From positions 13,166,466-13,230,465 of the forward strand of contig NC_092322.1 in the NCBI RefSeq assembly GCF_036785885.1: a stretch of DNA of 64,000 nucleotides, written 5' to 3'. Every line of letters starts with the position of its first letter. Position 1 is the first letter of the stretch. Both the position numbers and the translations under genes were made by a program. The DNA is from Coffea arabica. Taxonomy: Eukaryota > Streptophyta > Magnoliopsida > Gentianales > Rubiaceae. Shown here piece by piece: positions 26,963-39,430 of the stretch. Under the pieces are notes generated by a model, which had not been told where the DNA came from, ran no database searches, and worked only from the letters and a program-made list of their open reading frames with translations.

Positions 26963-29900
26963 ATGGGATGCGTTCAGGCCAAAGGTGGATCATTCACACC
27001 TACTAGGAATCTAGACAGGTTGAAGAACGAAAATTTATATGTTAGAGGTGGCCATAGTGGCGAACAAAAAGTTATTGTTGTTGGTTCAAAAGTAGTGCAT
27101 ATTAAGGATTTGAAGAGGGATTCAAGGCCTCAAGATAATGTTAAGAATGTGGCTGTTGGGATTAATGGAAGTGGAGAAGATAGAAAAATCAGCAGAGAAG
27201 GTGAGAAAGAAGGTGATCATGGTGGGAATGTTTCGCGGAGGATTAGTATTAAGCAGATTGCTGGGGATGATTTCGTTGAAGGATGGCCTAAATGGCTTGT
27301 TGATAACATTCCTAGAGATGCTCTTGCTGGCTTGGTTCCAAAGAGTGCTGATTCTTATGATAAACTTGCAAAGGTCAGTATAGCAGAGAAAAATAAAATA
27401 TACAAGCTGAGTTTCATTTGTTCAAGAATCAAGACTAAAAGGTTTAGCAAAAGAAGATCAAAATGAGAACACTAAAATGGTGCTGTTCTTCAATATAAGT
27501 TTCATATATCGTGCAGTGCTGTCTTTTACATGTAAAGTTGCTGACTTTTGTCCTCTTCAAGTAAAATGGTATTACTGTATTACTTTCCAGTTCCTAGACA
27601 TTTGAGTGTTGTTATATTTTTAGTTTATATTTCTTCCGGCTAGATTTTCTAAGAGAAACAAATTGTACTACAGTACAACGTCTGTTCATATCTACACAAT
27701 CACCTTTGAAGGTGATGGATATGGCTGTTTACATATTGCTATGAAGGAGCAGAAAAGATCATGAATAAATGTTTTTCTGTTATTTGGTCTATGCAGGTAG
27801 GCCAAGGAACATATAGCAACGTGTATAAAGCTCTAGATAGGGACACTGGAAAAATAGTTGCCCTAAAGAAGATCCGTTTCAATACATCAGAACCAGAAAG
27901 TGTCAAGTTTATGGCAAGAGAAATCATCATACTAAGGAAGCTTGATCATCCTAACGTTATTAAGCTTGAAGGATTGGCCACTTCAAGGATGCAGTATAGT
28001 CTCTATTTGGTCTTTGATTTCATGCTGTCAGACTTGACCAGAATCATATCTCGTCCGGAAGGCAGGCTTACTGAGCCACAGGTCAGATAATCTGCATTTA
28101 GCAACTCAAGTTATCATCAGAAACTTTTTTCTGGTAGCTTTTTGAAGCCATATAAACAACTTGAATATTGAGAGTGAATGTTCTCCCGGTATATTACTCA
28201 GAAAATTTACAAGGCATGGTTCTGAAAAAATTTGTATTACAGAAAGAATAAATGAGTGTTACTCGTCAAAAAGTTTGTAGTACAGAAACAGCATGTGGCA
28301 CGACTGGGATAGTGGGATATAGTCATGCTTCCTTGAGAGAATTAAGAGTATCTTATTCGCGAAATTTGGCACTTAAATATTTCTTGATGCAGGTGAAGAG
28401 TTACATGCAGCAGCTGCTCTCAGGTCTACAGCATTGCCATGAGAGAGGAATTCTGCATAGGGACATTAAAGCATCTAACTTGCTGATTGATAAAAATGGA
28501 ATGCTCAAAATCGCAGATTTTGGCCTTGCTAACTTCTATCAGCCTAAACCAAAGCGGCCCCTAACAAGCCGAGTTGTCACGTTATGGTATAGAGCTCCAG
28601 AACTTCTTCTAGGTTCTACTGATTATGGAGTTGGCATTGATCTTTGGAGTGCCGGATGTCTTCTAGGGGAGATGTTTGAAGGAAGGCCTATCATGCCCGG
28701 CAGAAATGAGGTAAACTTCTGCATAAATCCTTGAACTCAGAGGACAACTCAAGTCAACACTCTATAAATTTCGACAGCTGATCAAACACACCAAGCAAAA
28801 TTTGCAAGGGACTATTTGCCTACTCTTGGTTGTTAAACAGGCTTGTAACTGCCCGAATCAAAAGCAAATTTCAAGACCAAAATGTGTTGTTTTCAATCCT
28901 TTCCAACAAACATATTTTGGAACAATGAACCGGCTTACACTGCTTAGTAGCAGAAAGTAAAGGGTCCAGTTATTTTACTTTCTAGGTTGCGTATTATTAA
29001 CCTTTACAATCTATTTATCTTTACTGAGGTTCAGATTGAGCAGCTTCACAAGATCTTCAAGCTGTGTGGTTCACCTCCAGAGGACTATTGGAAGAAAGTC
29101 AAGCCACCAACAACCTTCAGACCACCTCCACATTATAAACCTTGTTTCCGGGAATCCTTTCCAAATTTACCTGATTCGGCGACAGATCTTTTGGCTACAC
29201 TTCTGTCTCTTGATCCAGCATATCGTGGAACTGCTACTAGAGCTCTTGAAAGTGAAGTGAGTTGTCACATTCTGTTTTGTAGAATGATAGCCATGTTCTG
29301 CATCTTAACTATGGATGCTGAATACTGATTTTAGCTGGCAAACAAGATATCATGCTTGTCTAGATGATGGAGGATATATTTCTATCTAATTTACTAGTTA
29401 CCGGAACTGTCATCATTGAAAAGTCATGGCCACGCTCTAAAACTTTATGTTGCAGTAGCCTATCCTCATGAATGATAAAAAAAAAAAAAATTGCCTACTT
29501 GAAGATGCTGGAACTTGAATTTCAGACCCAAAAATTGTTTGCTTACCTGTCAAAACCCAGTGAAAAGTATAAATATAACTGATGAACTTGGTTAAGTTCG
29601 CGACGTAGAGGCATAATCTCCACCTTTGATTGCAAATAATGCATCAGAAATGCTTTCTCACCATATGAACATTTATTCAAGTATTCAACACTTTATCGTA
29701 GTGTGAACGTTTATACTTGTTGCTTAGGTTTGCTCCTTTCATGTTTACAGTTCTTTAATACGAGCCCATTAGCATGTGATCTTTCTGGTCTGCCGGTGCT
29801 GAAAATCAAGGAGGATGACCTATCCCAATACACTGATCGCATAAGGTATGTATTTGGCAAGAATCTGAAGACTCTTTCTTTCAGAAGTCACAGTTGTTAT

Positions 29901-31692
29901 ATGTATTTTATTCATTTCTCGGATACAATGCAAAACCTTTTCTTCTTGCAGCAAAGGTTTTCTACTGCCAAGCAGTTATTGGAAGAAATTCCTAGTCTTT
30001 CTCTTCATTTATCCAAGTTAAAAGTTAATTGCAGAAGTTTCCATTTCTAGAAAACAGACATGGAGCCCGTTTGATTTCGAGTTATCCAGGAAAATTGTTT
30101 TTTTGGAATATTCTCTTGATAGATTTTCTAATTACCCTTTTATCTCATAAACATATTTCTACGAAAACTCCAATCCAGTCGGGCTGGGTGTAATGTATTT
30201 CTTACTTGAGCTTTCACTAAAGCACAAAGAGAGGACATAGTTTGACAGTTCACAATATTCACCTCAAAGAGAAGGTTGCAATCATCAAGTTTTCAGTTTG
30301 CTGGTTCTGAAATTCTGATACAACGTTGTACAATTTCATCTAAAAGCCTCAACTGTTGGAGAGGCAACAGTTTGTGTTCACAAAACGCAACACTCGAGTC
30401 GAAATGTATTCTTCAATAGCTCTAACAGACACATTACCAGCTTAGAAAGGTTCCAAAATCTAGGATCTCAGTTTATTGTCCAAAATGATATGTACAGGAG
30501 AGGATATGCCATGAGATTGTATACTTTTGAACCATGATCATTTTGCTGTCCCTTTTATTAGCATAAATGGAATCAAGAATAGAGCTTTATAACCAACTCA
30601 GAAGAGCTTCAGTTTCTTTGATTATTTGTTTTGTACTGGAAAACACCATGATAACTCAAGATAACTTGAGATGGAGGGGAAGGATAGGAGTAAATTCTTT
30701 CTTGACCTGTGGCTTAAGTCGTTAGTTTTCTTTTGTTCTTTGTACTATCTGAAGCAATTCAAGTGGTTTAGTAATGCCTATTGGCGTACCACATATCAGG
30801 CTACTATCTTCCCCATTCTTTAAAATCCACAATATACTCCTAACGTTCTGATTCTTATCCACTCTCCAGTATGGCGGTGAGATAAACTGATCACACCATT
30901 TTTTTTCCTGATAGGATCAGGGCTTCAAAAGCAAAGCAAGTGTCCCGCAGAAATCGTGAAGGGCATAAAGAAAAGGTCTCATTCCCTGAAACGGTCAAAG
31001 AAGATTATGGATCTTCAAAAGAGGTACTTAATTTTGTAATTTCTACACATCTCAAGTGTAAGTGTTACCTGGCCAAGAATCCACAGAACCCTTTGGTCTT
31101 AAATCTATAAGAGTTGTGCGTTTGAAAATAAATGACCCTCTATATGTAGAAAACAAGATATCTACCAATTTTGTGATCATGCTTTTAATTAAGCTTCAAA
31201 AGGAACTCTTAAGATAAAGAAATTACGTCACCAAGTTCCAACATTTTCCCTCGGTAAGCTATATGACCTGCTTAATTATGTTTTCCTTTCTTCACAATGG
31301 ATTATATGCATCACAGACACGTTTACATTGATATACTTGTCTCATCACAGCAAGAAAAGCCAGCAGAGATAAGCTTACATAGCCAAGAGATAATGAATAG
31401 TGCAAGTAGCAGCAGCTCAAGTGCAAAACAAGGAAGGACTCATGAAAGGTCACCTCCATCTCCACGTCCAGCTTTTCATTCTCGGCAAGGCAGATCTGCA
31501 AAAACAGAGGCACATCCTAATGCACTCAAGAATATCCAGAACTATCCTCTCCTGCTAGCCTCTCTAACTGAAGCTGCCAGCCGTTTTGAACAGAACAGAT
31601 TGAGTCTCAATCACAGGTCTATTTCCACAACGGACTTCAGAAATCTGGATACTGAGAAGATATCAAAACTCTTTGGCTTGGAGGATCAGTAA
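26963..31692 (+). CDS. CDK-like Ser/Thr kinase, At1g54610/At1g09600 type
   Basis: Plant cyclin-dependent-kinase-like protein. Exons: 26963-27373, 27797-28081, 28393-28710, 29035-29256, 29751-29845, 30915-31023 and 31351-31692; 593 aa in frame. The start MGCVQAK was chosen because MGC is the family's N-myristoylation/palmitoylation signal, so membrane attachment is likely. A family linker GWPKWLVDNIPRDALAGLVP precedes the kinase domain. Catalytic features are all present: glycine loop VGQGTYSNV (from residue 138), ATP lysine in VALKK (161), HRDIKASN (254), DFG (274), TSRVVTLWYRAPE and GIDLWSAGC. The helix equivalent to PSTAIRE reads EPESVKFMAREI. The loop HRDIKASN differs from the commoner HRDIKGSN. 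After FFNTSPLACDLSGLP the C-terminal tail is basic then Ser-rich, ending KLFGLEDQ. Substrates and any cyclin partner are unknown. Confidence 0.92.
30085..30175. repeat. Dispersed MITE-like repeat, copy 5
   Basis: Fragment with ACCCTTTTATCTCATAAACA and AAAATTGTTTTTTTGGA, inverted relative to copy 1, lying in intron 5 of the CDK-like kinase gene. Confidence 0.45.
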
Positions 31693-32380
31693 TGCCAGGA
31701 AAAACAAACGCCTTCACTTGGACATTTCACTTTATCTGCTTACAATTTTTTTTTTTTTTCACTTTATATGTATAAGCTACTTACATATTAAGTAATGTCC
31801 ATCTTGGTGGTTCTACCAAGGAAAATACTGGGTCAAAAATTATAAGAGTAGCATGTTGTCATTATGGGAATCCATCCTTCACAATCATGCTACCGAGTTT
31901 AACTAGGCATGATGGTTTATGTAAGAGTTGACAGTGTAGGAAAGTCAAATAAAAGAAAAGAGAAGTTGGTTGAACGTGTTTTGTTGTATCTAATCTGACA
32001 TGAAAACAGAACTTATTGTTGATTCAACATTAATATTATGGTGCGATAATTATTCAGCACTTTTACCTTTTAGGTAAATCGATACATCCAAAAAATGGCA
32101 AATTTACATTCAATGGATTGATGAAAGACTGGATTGGTAGCAAGCACACATTTAAAGGGATGGATGAAATACTAGATCAACCTTAATTTTGCTGAACTTC
32201 TGCCCCGAGTAATTGATTTGGAATGTCAAGAAGAAGGTCAAACATAAATATAGAAACTGAATGATCATGGCATGCTGTAGTAGCCTCGACGAGAAAGGAT
32301 TTCTACAGAAATTTGAAAAGCCACCAAGGATGAAAATATAGAGAATGGTGTTCATGTTTGCTTGCCGAACTTGGACCCCA
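31693..32380. other. 3' flank of the CDK-like gene
   Basis: AT-rich, with a poly-T tract near 31750. Probably includes the 3' untranslated region of the kinase gene. Nothing else recognised. Confidence 0.5.
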
Positions 32381-33030
32381 TTTAGGGCTGCGGTGAGTTT
32401 ACAAAAGGAGTGCTTTTAAGCACTAAGAGTAGGCCTGTCAACGACCTGGACCCGGACCGGATCCGTAGGGATAATTCCGTTACTCGAATCCAAATCCGGA
32501 TCCATTTTGTAAAAAAAAAAAAGGATTAGATACGAAATATAATATTCCGATCCATGTCCAACTCGAATCCGGATATAAATGAATTAATAATTTAAAAATT
32601 ATATATTTATCAATATAATTTGATTAGGGTGATGTATTTAAGTAAGGTCAATTTGATTTTTTTTGTATTAGTTAGAAATTAGTTACAAATATATATTTTT
32701 TCTTATTTTTGTTAGAAATTGTAAGTTCAATAGATTTTTTTCGGGTAGACCCGACCCGGATCCGAGACTCGTTAGATCCAGATCCGGAATATAGAGTAGA
32801 AGATCCGTCGGGTAAACGGGTTGAATCCAGATCCAATATAGTATGCCGAATCCGAGTCCGGAATAATGAATTCCAACTTGCATTATTCCAACTTGAACTC
32901 GACTCGTTGACAGGCCTAACTAAGAGTACTTCTAAAGTGTTTGGTAACTAAATTTTTCAAAATTTAAAGAGCCCAACTTTAAAAGCATTTGTACCAAAAG
33001 TGTTTCTTTATAAATCACCGCAACCTCAAC
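32381..33030. mobile_element. Outer MITE-like element, host of a nested hAT MITE
   Basis: Imperfect inverted ends: TTTAGGGCTGCGGTGAGTTT at the left and CACCGCAACCTCAA at the right. Both are flanked by CCCCA, a possible 5-bp target duplication. Internal arms also pair (AGGAGTGCTTTT against AAAGTGTTTCTTT). A complete hAT MITE has inserted inside. Family not assigned. Confidence 0.5.
32430..32918. mobile_element. hAT-type MITE
   Basis: A 489-bp element with perfect 15-bp terminal inverted repeats TAGGCCTGTCAACGA/TCGTTGACAGGCCTA. It is flanked by an exact 8-bp duplication ACTAAGAG (32422-32429 and 32919-32926), the diagnostic target size of hAT elements. It has no coding capacity. The interior is rich in GGATCCG/CCCGACC words. 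Confidence 0.88.
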
Positions 33031-33578
33031 CCCAGGGCGGGGCTTTAGTTTCATACTTACACATGTTTCAGTATCAGTACATCCCCAAAAAGCACAACAA
33101 AGTTTCCTTCATGGACATGCTCTGGATGTTATGATTTATTCTCAAAGTCTACGTTGTTTCCAAACTCTAGCTCATTTACAGAAAGAAGGCACAGAAAGTG
33201 ACAAAAGCTAAAAAATTATTGGCAAAACTATTAAAGTGACTGGATATTTCCAGCGGTGTTTGTTTGGTAAGCAAATTACGGTTCAGGATGCAAATGCACC
33301 TGGCATGGTATCTCCTTATGTACAATGGAAAGCTTTAGTCATCCTAACACACAGAACCCATACAATCCCTGTTTGCACTTTGCTCTTATAGGACGAATGC
33401 AAGAACTAAATCTGAGGTACAACCAAAAAGGAAAAAGAACAAAAAATGGAAATTGTTACACGAAAGGTTTCCCTTAAACAAGGAAACTCATTTATAACTC
33501 CTGATTGCTGAGAGGTTAACATTAGAGAGACAGATGCATCACCTTATCTGGTACATGATGACTGCAAGTCCATGTTTC

Positions 33579-35105
33579 TTATTCTCCATCCTGCAATAAG
33601 TTATTGATCATATTTACCAAAGGGAGAGTTCCCTTTGTCATAATCTCAAATCTTGAGGTATTGGAGGCGTGAGAGAAAAGAGAAAGCCCAAAAAGAACTA
33701 GCTCTGGAAGAAATAATCGAGATGACAAGAACCCGTGCCAGTATCGAGGTTCTAGGTTGAAAAAGGTATCAAAAAATCTTCTTGTGGCATCTAAATCAAG
33801 CTTCAACAGAATATCCATCCCAAAGCAAAAGAATTCCCTTTGGCGTCTCCTTTCTATTGGCCACAAATCTTTCCAGACTTCTGAAGATATATCTGCACCC
33901 ACAGGAGTTTTATCTGAACCAAGGTATCGAACTACGGCATTGGCAACAATAGGAGCTGCTGCTAGAGTCCTTGCTACCATATACCCAGTTGAAGGGTGTA
34001 CCATGCCAGCTGTACCACCAATTCCAACAACTCTCTGAGGTATTACTGGAAGAGGGCCCCCCATCGGAATCACACACCGCTCATCCTCTTCAATACTTTT
34101 AACTTTTATCCCAAGGTGCCTTAACCGAGCAACCATCCTCTCTTGAATATCCTCCATCGGAACTCCTGGACGAGCCACAAGGGAAGTTTCTTCAAGAAAA
34201 ATCCTATCTGATGAAAATGGCATGGCATAAAGAAAAGTTGGTATCCTTCGGTTTCTCTCCTTTAGTACCAAGTTATTATTAAGATGTGAATCTCGCCAAT
34301 CCATGAAAACCATCTTGTTTACATCAAAGGGATGCTCTTCTACTTCTGCCAAAATTCCATAAGCTACTTGGTATCCAGGATTATATGGCTTATCATACTG
34401 AACCAAACATCTAGCAAAACCAGTTGCATCTAGTACTGCAGCAGCTTGAATGGTAACACCATCATTACAGATCAACAAAGATTTGGACTCTTCATGGATA
34501 ACTTTCACAACCTTAGCTTGATGAAACTTGACACCATTCACTATGCATTTTTGCATCATTTTCGATTTCAACAGTTTCCTATTAACCCTCCCATAAGGTC
34601 TATCGAGATCTTTAGTATTCTGATCATCAATATAAACAACAGCACCTGACCACGTGGCGTCGAGGCAATCTAACAAATCCATAGCCTCAAATTCATCGAC
34701 CCAGACACCATAATTATTAGGCCAAATCAATTTGGGAGAAGGATCAATTGAACAAACAGAAAGCCCTGCTTCTGAGACTTGCTGTGCAACTGCAAGCCCT
34801 GCAGGGCCACCCCCTACAACAGCCAAATCCACAACCAGCCCTTTTGAGGGGTCATATAAAGGAAGTTCAAATTCAAGATTTTCTTTCTTGGTTTCAGGAA
34901 CAAGTTCCAAAATAGCACTACTACTAGCCTTAATCCAACCATTTCTACCACTCCCTCCTCTAAAGCAAGATTTTTTACAACCAAACTTGCTAAATTCTTG
35001 ACTAATCTGAGGCTTCAAAGAGCTCAAGGCACTAACTTTATCAGCAAAACCACACAAGGGAGACACAAAATGAAGCTTATTAGGTGTCTTCAGCAAAATC
35101 CCCAT
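33579..35105 (-). CDS. LCYB: Lycopene beta-cyclase, chloroplastic
   Basis: Converts lycopene through gamma-carotene to beta-carotene by forming both beta-ionone rings, at plastid membranes, using a reduced flavin cofactor. One uninterrupted exon encodes 508 aa, a little longer than the usual 500 or so; the extra residues fall in the Ser-rich plastid transit region (1 to about 75). The start MGILLKTPNKLHF corresponds to the conserved family start. The dinucleotide-binding motif VVGGGPAGLAVAQQV spans about 96-110. Further landmarks: GYQVAYGILAEVEEHPF (about 244-260), FLYAMPF, the catalytically important FLEET (303-307), and MGGPLPVIPQRVVG followed by GGTAGMVHPSTGYMVAR. The C-terminus LVNMINNLLQD is typical. 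The LEPRYWHGFLSSRL stretch matches LCYB better than neoxanthin or capsanthin-capsorubin synthases. No break seen. Confidence 0.97.
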   Translation of the reverse strand: MGILLKTPNKLHFVSPLCGFADKVSALSSLKPQISQEFSKFGCKKSCFRGGSGRNGWIKASSSAILELVPETKKENLEFELPLYDPSKGLVVDLAVVGGGPAGLAVAQQVSEAGLSVCSIDPSPKLIWPNNYGVWVDEFEAMDLLDCLDATWSGAVVYIDDQNTKDLDRPYGRVNRKLLKSKMMQKCIVNGVKFHQAKVVKVIHEESKSLLICNDGVTIQAAAVLDATGFARCLVQYDKPYNPGYQVAYGILAEVEEHPFDVNKMVFMDWRDSHLNNNLVLKERNRRIPTFLYAMPFSSDRIFLEETSLVARPGVPMEDIQERMVARLRHLGIKVKSIEEDERCVIPMGGPLPVIPQRVVGIGGTAGMVHPSTGYMVARTLAAAPIVANAVVRYLGSDKTPVGADISSEVWKDLWPIERRRQREFFCFGMDILLKLDLDATRRFFDTFFNLEPRYWHGFLSSRLFLPELVLFGLSLFSHASNTSRFEIMTKGTLPLVNMINNLLQDGE

Positions 35106-35460
35106 CTTTTTCCAAGTGGGTACACTTTATTTCAAGTTATTTCAAAAGGGTCTTCACAATTCTTGAAAATACAGTCTAGGTTTCAAGAAGTCTTCTACTA
35201 GCAAAAATCATAAATTCCAAAGCCAAATATTGCATAAATCCAAATGTGGGCAACTAAAAAAATGTAGACAGTAGCTACCACCACACATAACTGAGAGAAC
35301 CATGAACGAAACTGAAAAGTGGGCACTCTGCAAGCTGGACAATTGGGCCAAAAGGGAAGGAGAATATGAATACTTACAAGAGAAAGAGAGAAAAATTTAG
35401 TCAGGATTTCTCTTTTGTTGCTTTGATTTGCTACTGCAATAGGTGGTGAGGCCTCCCTGG
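35106..35460 (-). promoter_or_regulatory. Probable LCYB leader with intron
   Basis: On the minus strand a donor-like TTGTAAGTATTC near 35375 and an acceptor-like TTTTTGCTAG near 35203 suggest a small leader intron. This is inferred from splice consensus only. Confidence 0.4.
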
Positions 35461-35689
35461 CTGCCTGCTTGTGGTGAGCTAGTGGTGGATGATATCTTCT
35501 TTACGTTTTTACAACTTTTTGGCACCGGGAAAAGGGAGGAAATGCGTCACTATTGCCATTATTGCAGTGTTTGTTTTAGAGTGGATAATACATTTGATTT
35601 GGTTGGAGATGATAGAAATCGAAGTACGGATTTTGCACCATATCATGCACCCAGCACCCACTAACTATTTTGATGAAGAAAATGGTAAG

Positions 35690-36675
35690 GGTCAAATGCA
35701 CTACTCCTAGTTGCGCTTTGCCCTCCACAAACTCATTTAATAAACACTTTGCCTCTCTATTTGATATTTTAAAGTAAAAGTGCCTTTGCTATTTTATTTT
35801 GTTTCTTTCTTGTTTATTCATTCCCTTTTTTTTCTTTTTCACTACTTTCTTTTATTTTTTTTACTATTTCCTTTTATTTTTTACATTTCTCATGCCACTA
35901 CTTTGTTTCACTTGTATGCTTAGTGTCATATTGTAATTATTTTTACTTATAATTTATTATTGTTTTATTTATTACACTACTAAAAAAGTCAAGACAAACT
36001 GCATAACATAAAAACTGATAAATCCTTATAATAAAATAAAAAAGTATATTTTACTAGCAATTTGACTATTTAAAAAATTAGCAAACTAGAACTTTAAATT
36101 GCTTAATATTTAGAAAAGCATATAAAAAAAATAAGGTAATTAATATTTTTATTTACTTTTTAAACATATAGTTGATTAACCACTATATCAATACCACCTG
36201 AATTTGTTATCGTTGGTATTAATAATTAATTTATTATAAAATCTAGATGTATTGATTTAAGTAATATATAAAATAGTCTATGCGCATAGACAATATATAC
36301 TTTGTTATAGTATAGACTTTATGATATTGTTATTTTCAATAACAAAAAGTAAAAAAATTGAAATAAATAAAAATAATTGTAGAAAGATTGAAATTAATAC
36401 AGAGATAATAGCAAAGAAAAGAAAGTAGTTGATCCATGAAAAAAAGGAGAAAATAAAATAAATAAAGAACAGAGACAAGTAGAAGAAGGGCAAAAAAGAA
36501 AATAATAAGATAATAATTAATATGGAATAAACACTTTTATACTAAAATATAAAGTACGAGGGGAAGAGGGGGGAAGGAAGGGGACAAAGTACCTATTTAT
36601 TGAGTTGAAAAGGAATAAAGTGTAACTGAGGGTAAAGTTTAGGAAGGTTTAATACTTTTAACCCAATAGTAAATT
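35690..36675. repeat. Degenerate foldback-like region, very AT-rich
   Basis: The ends read GGGTCAAATGCACTACTCC (left) and, inverted, GGGTTAAAAGTATTAAACC (right). Both are followed by TTTGCCCTC or TTTACCCTC words, as in decayed MITEs. The interior is A/T-rich and non-coding. No target duplication was resolved. Confidence 0.35.
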
Positions 36676-38433
36676 CTCTGTCTAAATTTGAGTGATTTCT
36701 AGTGAAAATTGTCGTATTGTGTTTTATGGCAAGGCTATTAGCATTGGCTCGTGTGTAGCGTAGCAGAAAACTACCCCATGCCCTATCCTTATTCGTTATT
36801 GAGATTTGGAGCTTGCAATCCTTTAAATATTATGAATATTCGTTGCAATTTAAATTGGCTTTCCTCCCAAAATTTACTGATGCAAGCGAGTTGGACTCAA
36901 TTAAGTAGTTTGCAAGTTTGCTCAGTCAAAGTTCGAGTTTGAACTCGTATTGACTGAATTCAAGTTACTTGATAAGTTCAAACTTGAACCTAATATGTAA
37001 AGTTTGAAACCTTGTCGAGTTTAATCGAGTTTCACCTATATTTGTTTTTTTATTGATATGAAATAGTTATTTTGTCCCTTAATTAAAACTATAATAAATA
37101 TATTTATATTTCTTAAACTTGATTAGATTCGATTAAGTTTAACTGAATTCAAATTAAGCTCGATTGAACTCAATTTGCATGAATTCGAGTTTAAACTCAA
37201 GTAAGGCAAAACAAAATCGAGTTTGAACTCGACTTCTTGAAAGTCGAGTGAGCTCGGAGCTCGAATCCAAACTTTTTAATTGGAGTCATGCTTTACTCAA
37301 ACCTGACTCGACTTGATTCGATTGCACCACTATCAATTTTAGACGTGATTTAGTTGGACTTCCTGTCCTTTTATGTTTTTCTTGTTTTACAAATATGTGC
37401 CAAAATATGCCGGAACTTTGAAGAGTCTGCTACTTGCTGATCTTCGGTCTTGGATTTCTTAATTTATTCCAATGCAAATGTGCTAAAAAAGACCATTGCA
37501 AGTCACAAGATTATCCAGGATAAGTTCCATATGAAGGAGAATGCATAGCTAAAGAATCGAGAAACTGTTTTAGGCTATTTTCTACTTTTTCTTAACCTTT
37601 GCTTCACTCTTATCCGTGGTTTTCTTTGTTCTTTTATTTTGGCTCTCCTTTTTGTCTCAACACAGAGAACTAGCAGGGAAAATATGATACTAGAAGCCGA
37701 TCGATGAAATGACTCGACTTTCAGTTTCATCCCCCTACAATTTTCCTTGAAAAATTATACCAGATTCCCTATATTTTTTCTCCATTTTGGCTTTCTTCTC
37801 TATTTTGTTGTCAATGTAGAGAAGAAGCGGGTCTTATTAGAGAAAGCATGCAGGCGGCCTTTCCTTGTGAGTGGATTGTATGTTTTATTCCAGCAGAAGC
37901 AAGTTTTAGGAAATCATGTCATTTCTTCTCGATCGTATTATTGTATCAGATATATATATAGCTAGAAACTAATAGATTTTGATGCCTTGGATTACGGTGG
38001 AGTCAGTTTCTTAGTAAAATAATAGATTTTGTAGAAATATCAAAGAAGTGAAACATATTTGGGCTTGTCATGATATCTTTTTTTGGCTTCTAAAATCATA
38101 TGTGGTGTTTATATCATGAGAAGTGAGGAAATTTCTAAGTATAATGTTTGTTTCAAATCATATCATTTAGAGTTTCCTTAATTTGATGTTCAAACCATTA
38201 ATATGTTCATAATTTTTTTCAGTATAATTAAACAATTAATGCAAAGATGTTTCCTTAACTTTGTTTTATGTGTATTAAGTGGCCGAACTTTTTTTTTTTT
38301 TTTTCTTTTTGGTTAAGGTTAATAAAAGACCAAGAGAATTGGGAAAGGTTTCCTTATTATTAGTTTCAAAAATTTAATTGTCCATTCTAATTTTGATAAA
38401 ATTAACCAATATCAAACATGACCATATTTTATT
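36676..38433. other. Gene-free region
   Basis: No supported gene. About 36890-37330 is dense in CGAGTTTGAACTC-type words in both orientations, resembling the repeat DNA at 1-560, and is probably transposon-derived. Confidence 0.5.
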
Positions 38434-38850
38434 GGGTAAAAAACAAAAAAATCCCTTGTAGTAAACCTAATATATAGAAAAACATACAAAACGACATCTC
38501 ATACTTTGAACTAAATTATAAATGTGATGGAATCCAATAAAATTAATGGAAATGACTTATTGGAACCTAAAAACAAAATTTTTATACCTAATTTTTAACA
38601 AATATACTTGTTCTACCCCGTAACCCCCAATTCTCTCTTTGTAGAGAATGAAACAAATGACTTTGTTAAACTGCTTTTTGCTCAGTTACATTAGGGCATT
38701 TTTGTCATTTAGTCCGTCCCCGTTAATTTTAATGGATTTTATTACCTTTACAATTTAGTTCAAAATATAAGGTGTTGTGTCGTATGTTTTGAAACCACGT
38801 GGGGCTTTTCTGTATATTAGATTTATCACAGGATTTTTTGTTTTTTACCC
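38434..38850. mobile_element. Mutator-type MITE with long inverted repeats
   Basis: A 417-bp element whose ends pair over roughly 100 bp or more, starting GGGTAAAAAACAAAAAA and ending with its complement. It is flanked by an exact 9-bp duplication TATTTTATT (38425-38433 and 38851-38859), the target size of Mutator-like elements. It has no transposase. Confidence 0.88.
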
Positions 38851-39307
38851 TATTTTATTTTGGTACGTTCATAAAAATTGAAATTAGATTGCAAAATCAT
38901 AGGCAGTCTTTCCTATTTCTTGGTATGCTACGTTTGGAAGAATCTTCTAATTTTTACAGACTAAACCTAACTAATAAAAGTACATATTCCAAACTAAAGG
39001 TACTAATGCTATTTTAAACAATATCTAAACAATTAAAATAAATCAAAAAATTGAAAAACAAAAGAATGAAGACTTGGAAGCTCAACGGTGAAAAGTTGTC
39101 TTCAAACATATATATCTCGTGGTGGGAACAACGGCCATACTTGCAGTTCCACCGCCACCGCGTGCGGCGCTGTGAACCCCTGCTTGTTCCTTCTTAAAAA
39201 AAAACCCACAAGGCATTAAAAAAAAGGTGGATAGTTGATTAGTTTATCAAAGCGCGTTGAATTTGAGAATTCGAACATATGCACAATACAAAATTATCCA
39301 AATCATA

Positions 39308-39324
39308 TTGACCCCAGTTCGTCA
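39308..39324 (+). promoter_or_regulatory. Inverted W-box pair upstream of first pseudokinase
   Basis: TTGACC and an inverted GTCAA lie in TTGACCCCAGTTCGTCAA, about 123 bp before the start codon. WRKY factors bind TTGAC cores. The same arrangement precedes the tandem copy at 43591. Function is inferred. Confidence 0.45.
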
Positions 39325-39430
39325 ACTCCTGAATTATTTCCAAAACAGTAGTAATTATATGCAACTGATCTGAAAATCCATCATTTCATCATTTCATGAT
39401 TCACCGGTTTGCATGACTTGGGTTATAACC

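Noticed and set aside
29751-30050. Alternative end for the CDK-like protein by intron 5 retention (frame continuing to ...STAKQLLEEIPS)
   Set aside because: A good donor (AG/GTATGT at 29845) and an in-frame exon 6 restore the usual Arg-rich tail, so the retained version is probably not the main product.
33579-35105. Neoxanthin synthase or capsanthin-capsorubin synthase instead of LCYB
   Set aside because: The start, the LEPRYWHGFLSSRL segment and the overall match to chloroplast LCYB favour lycopene beta-cyclase.
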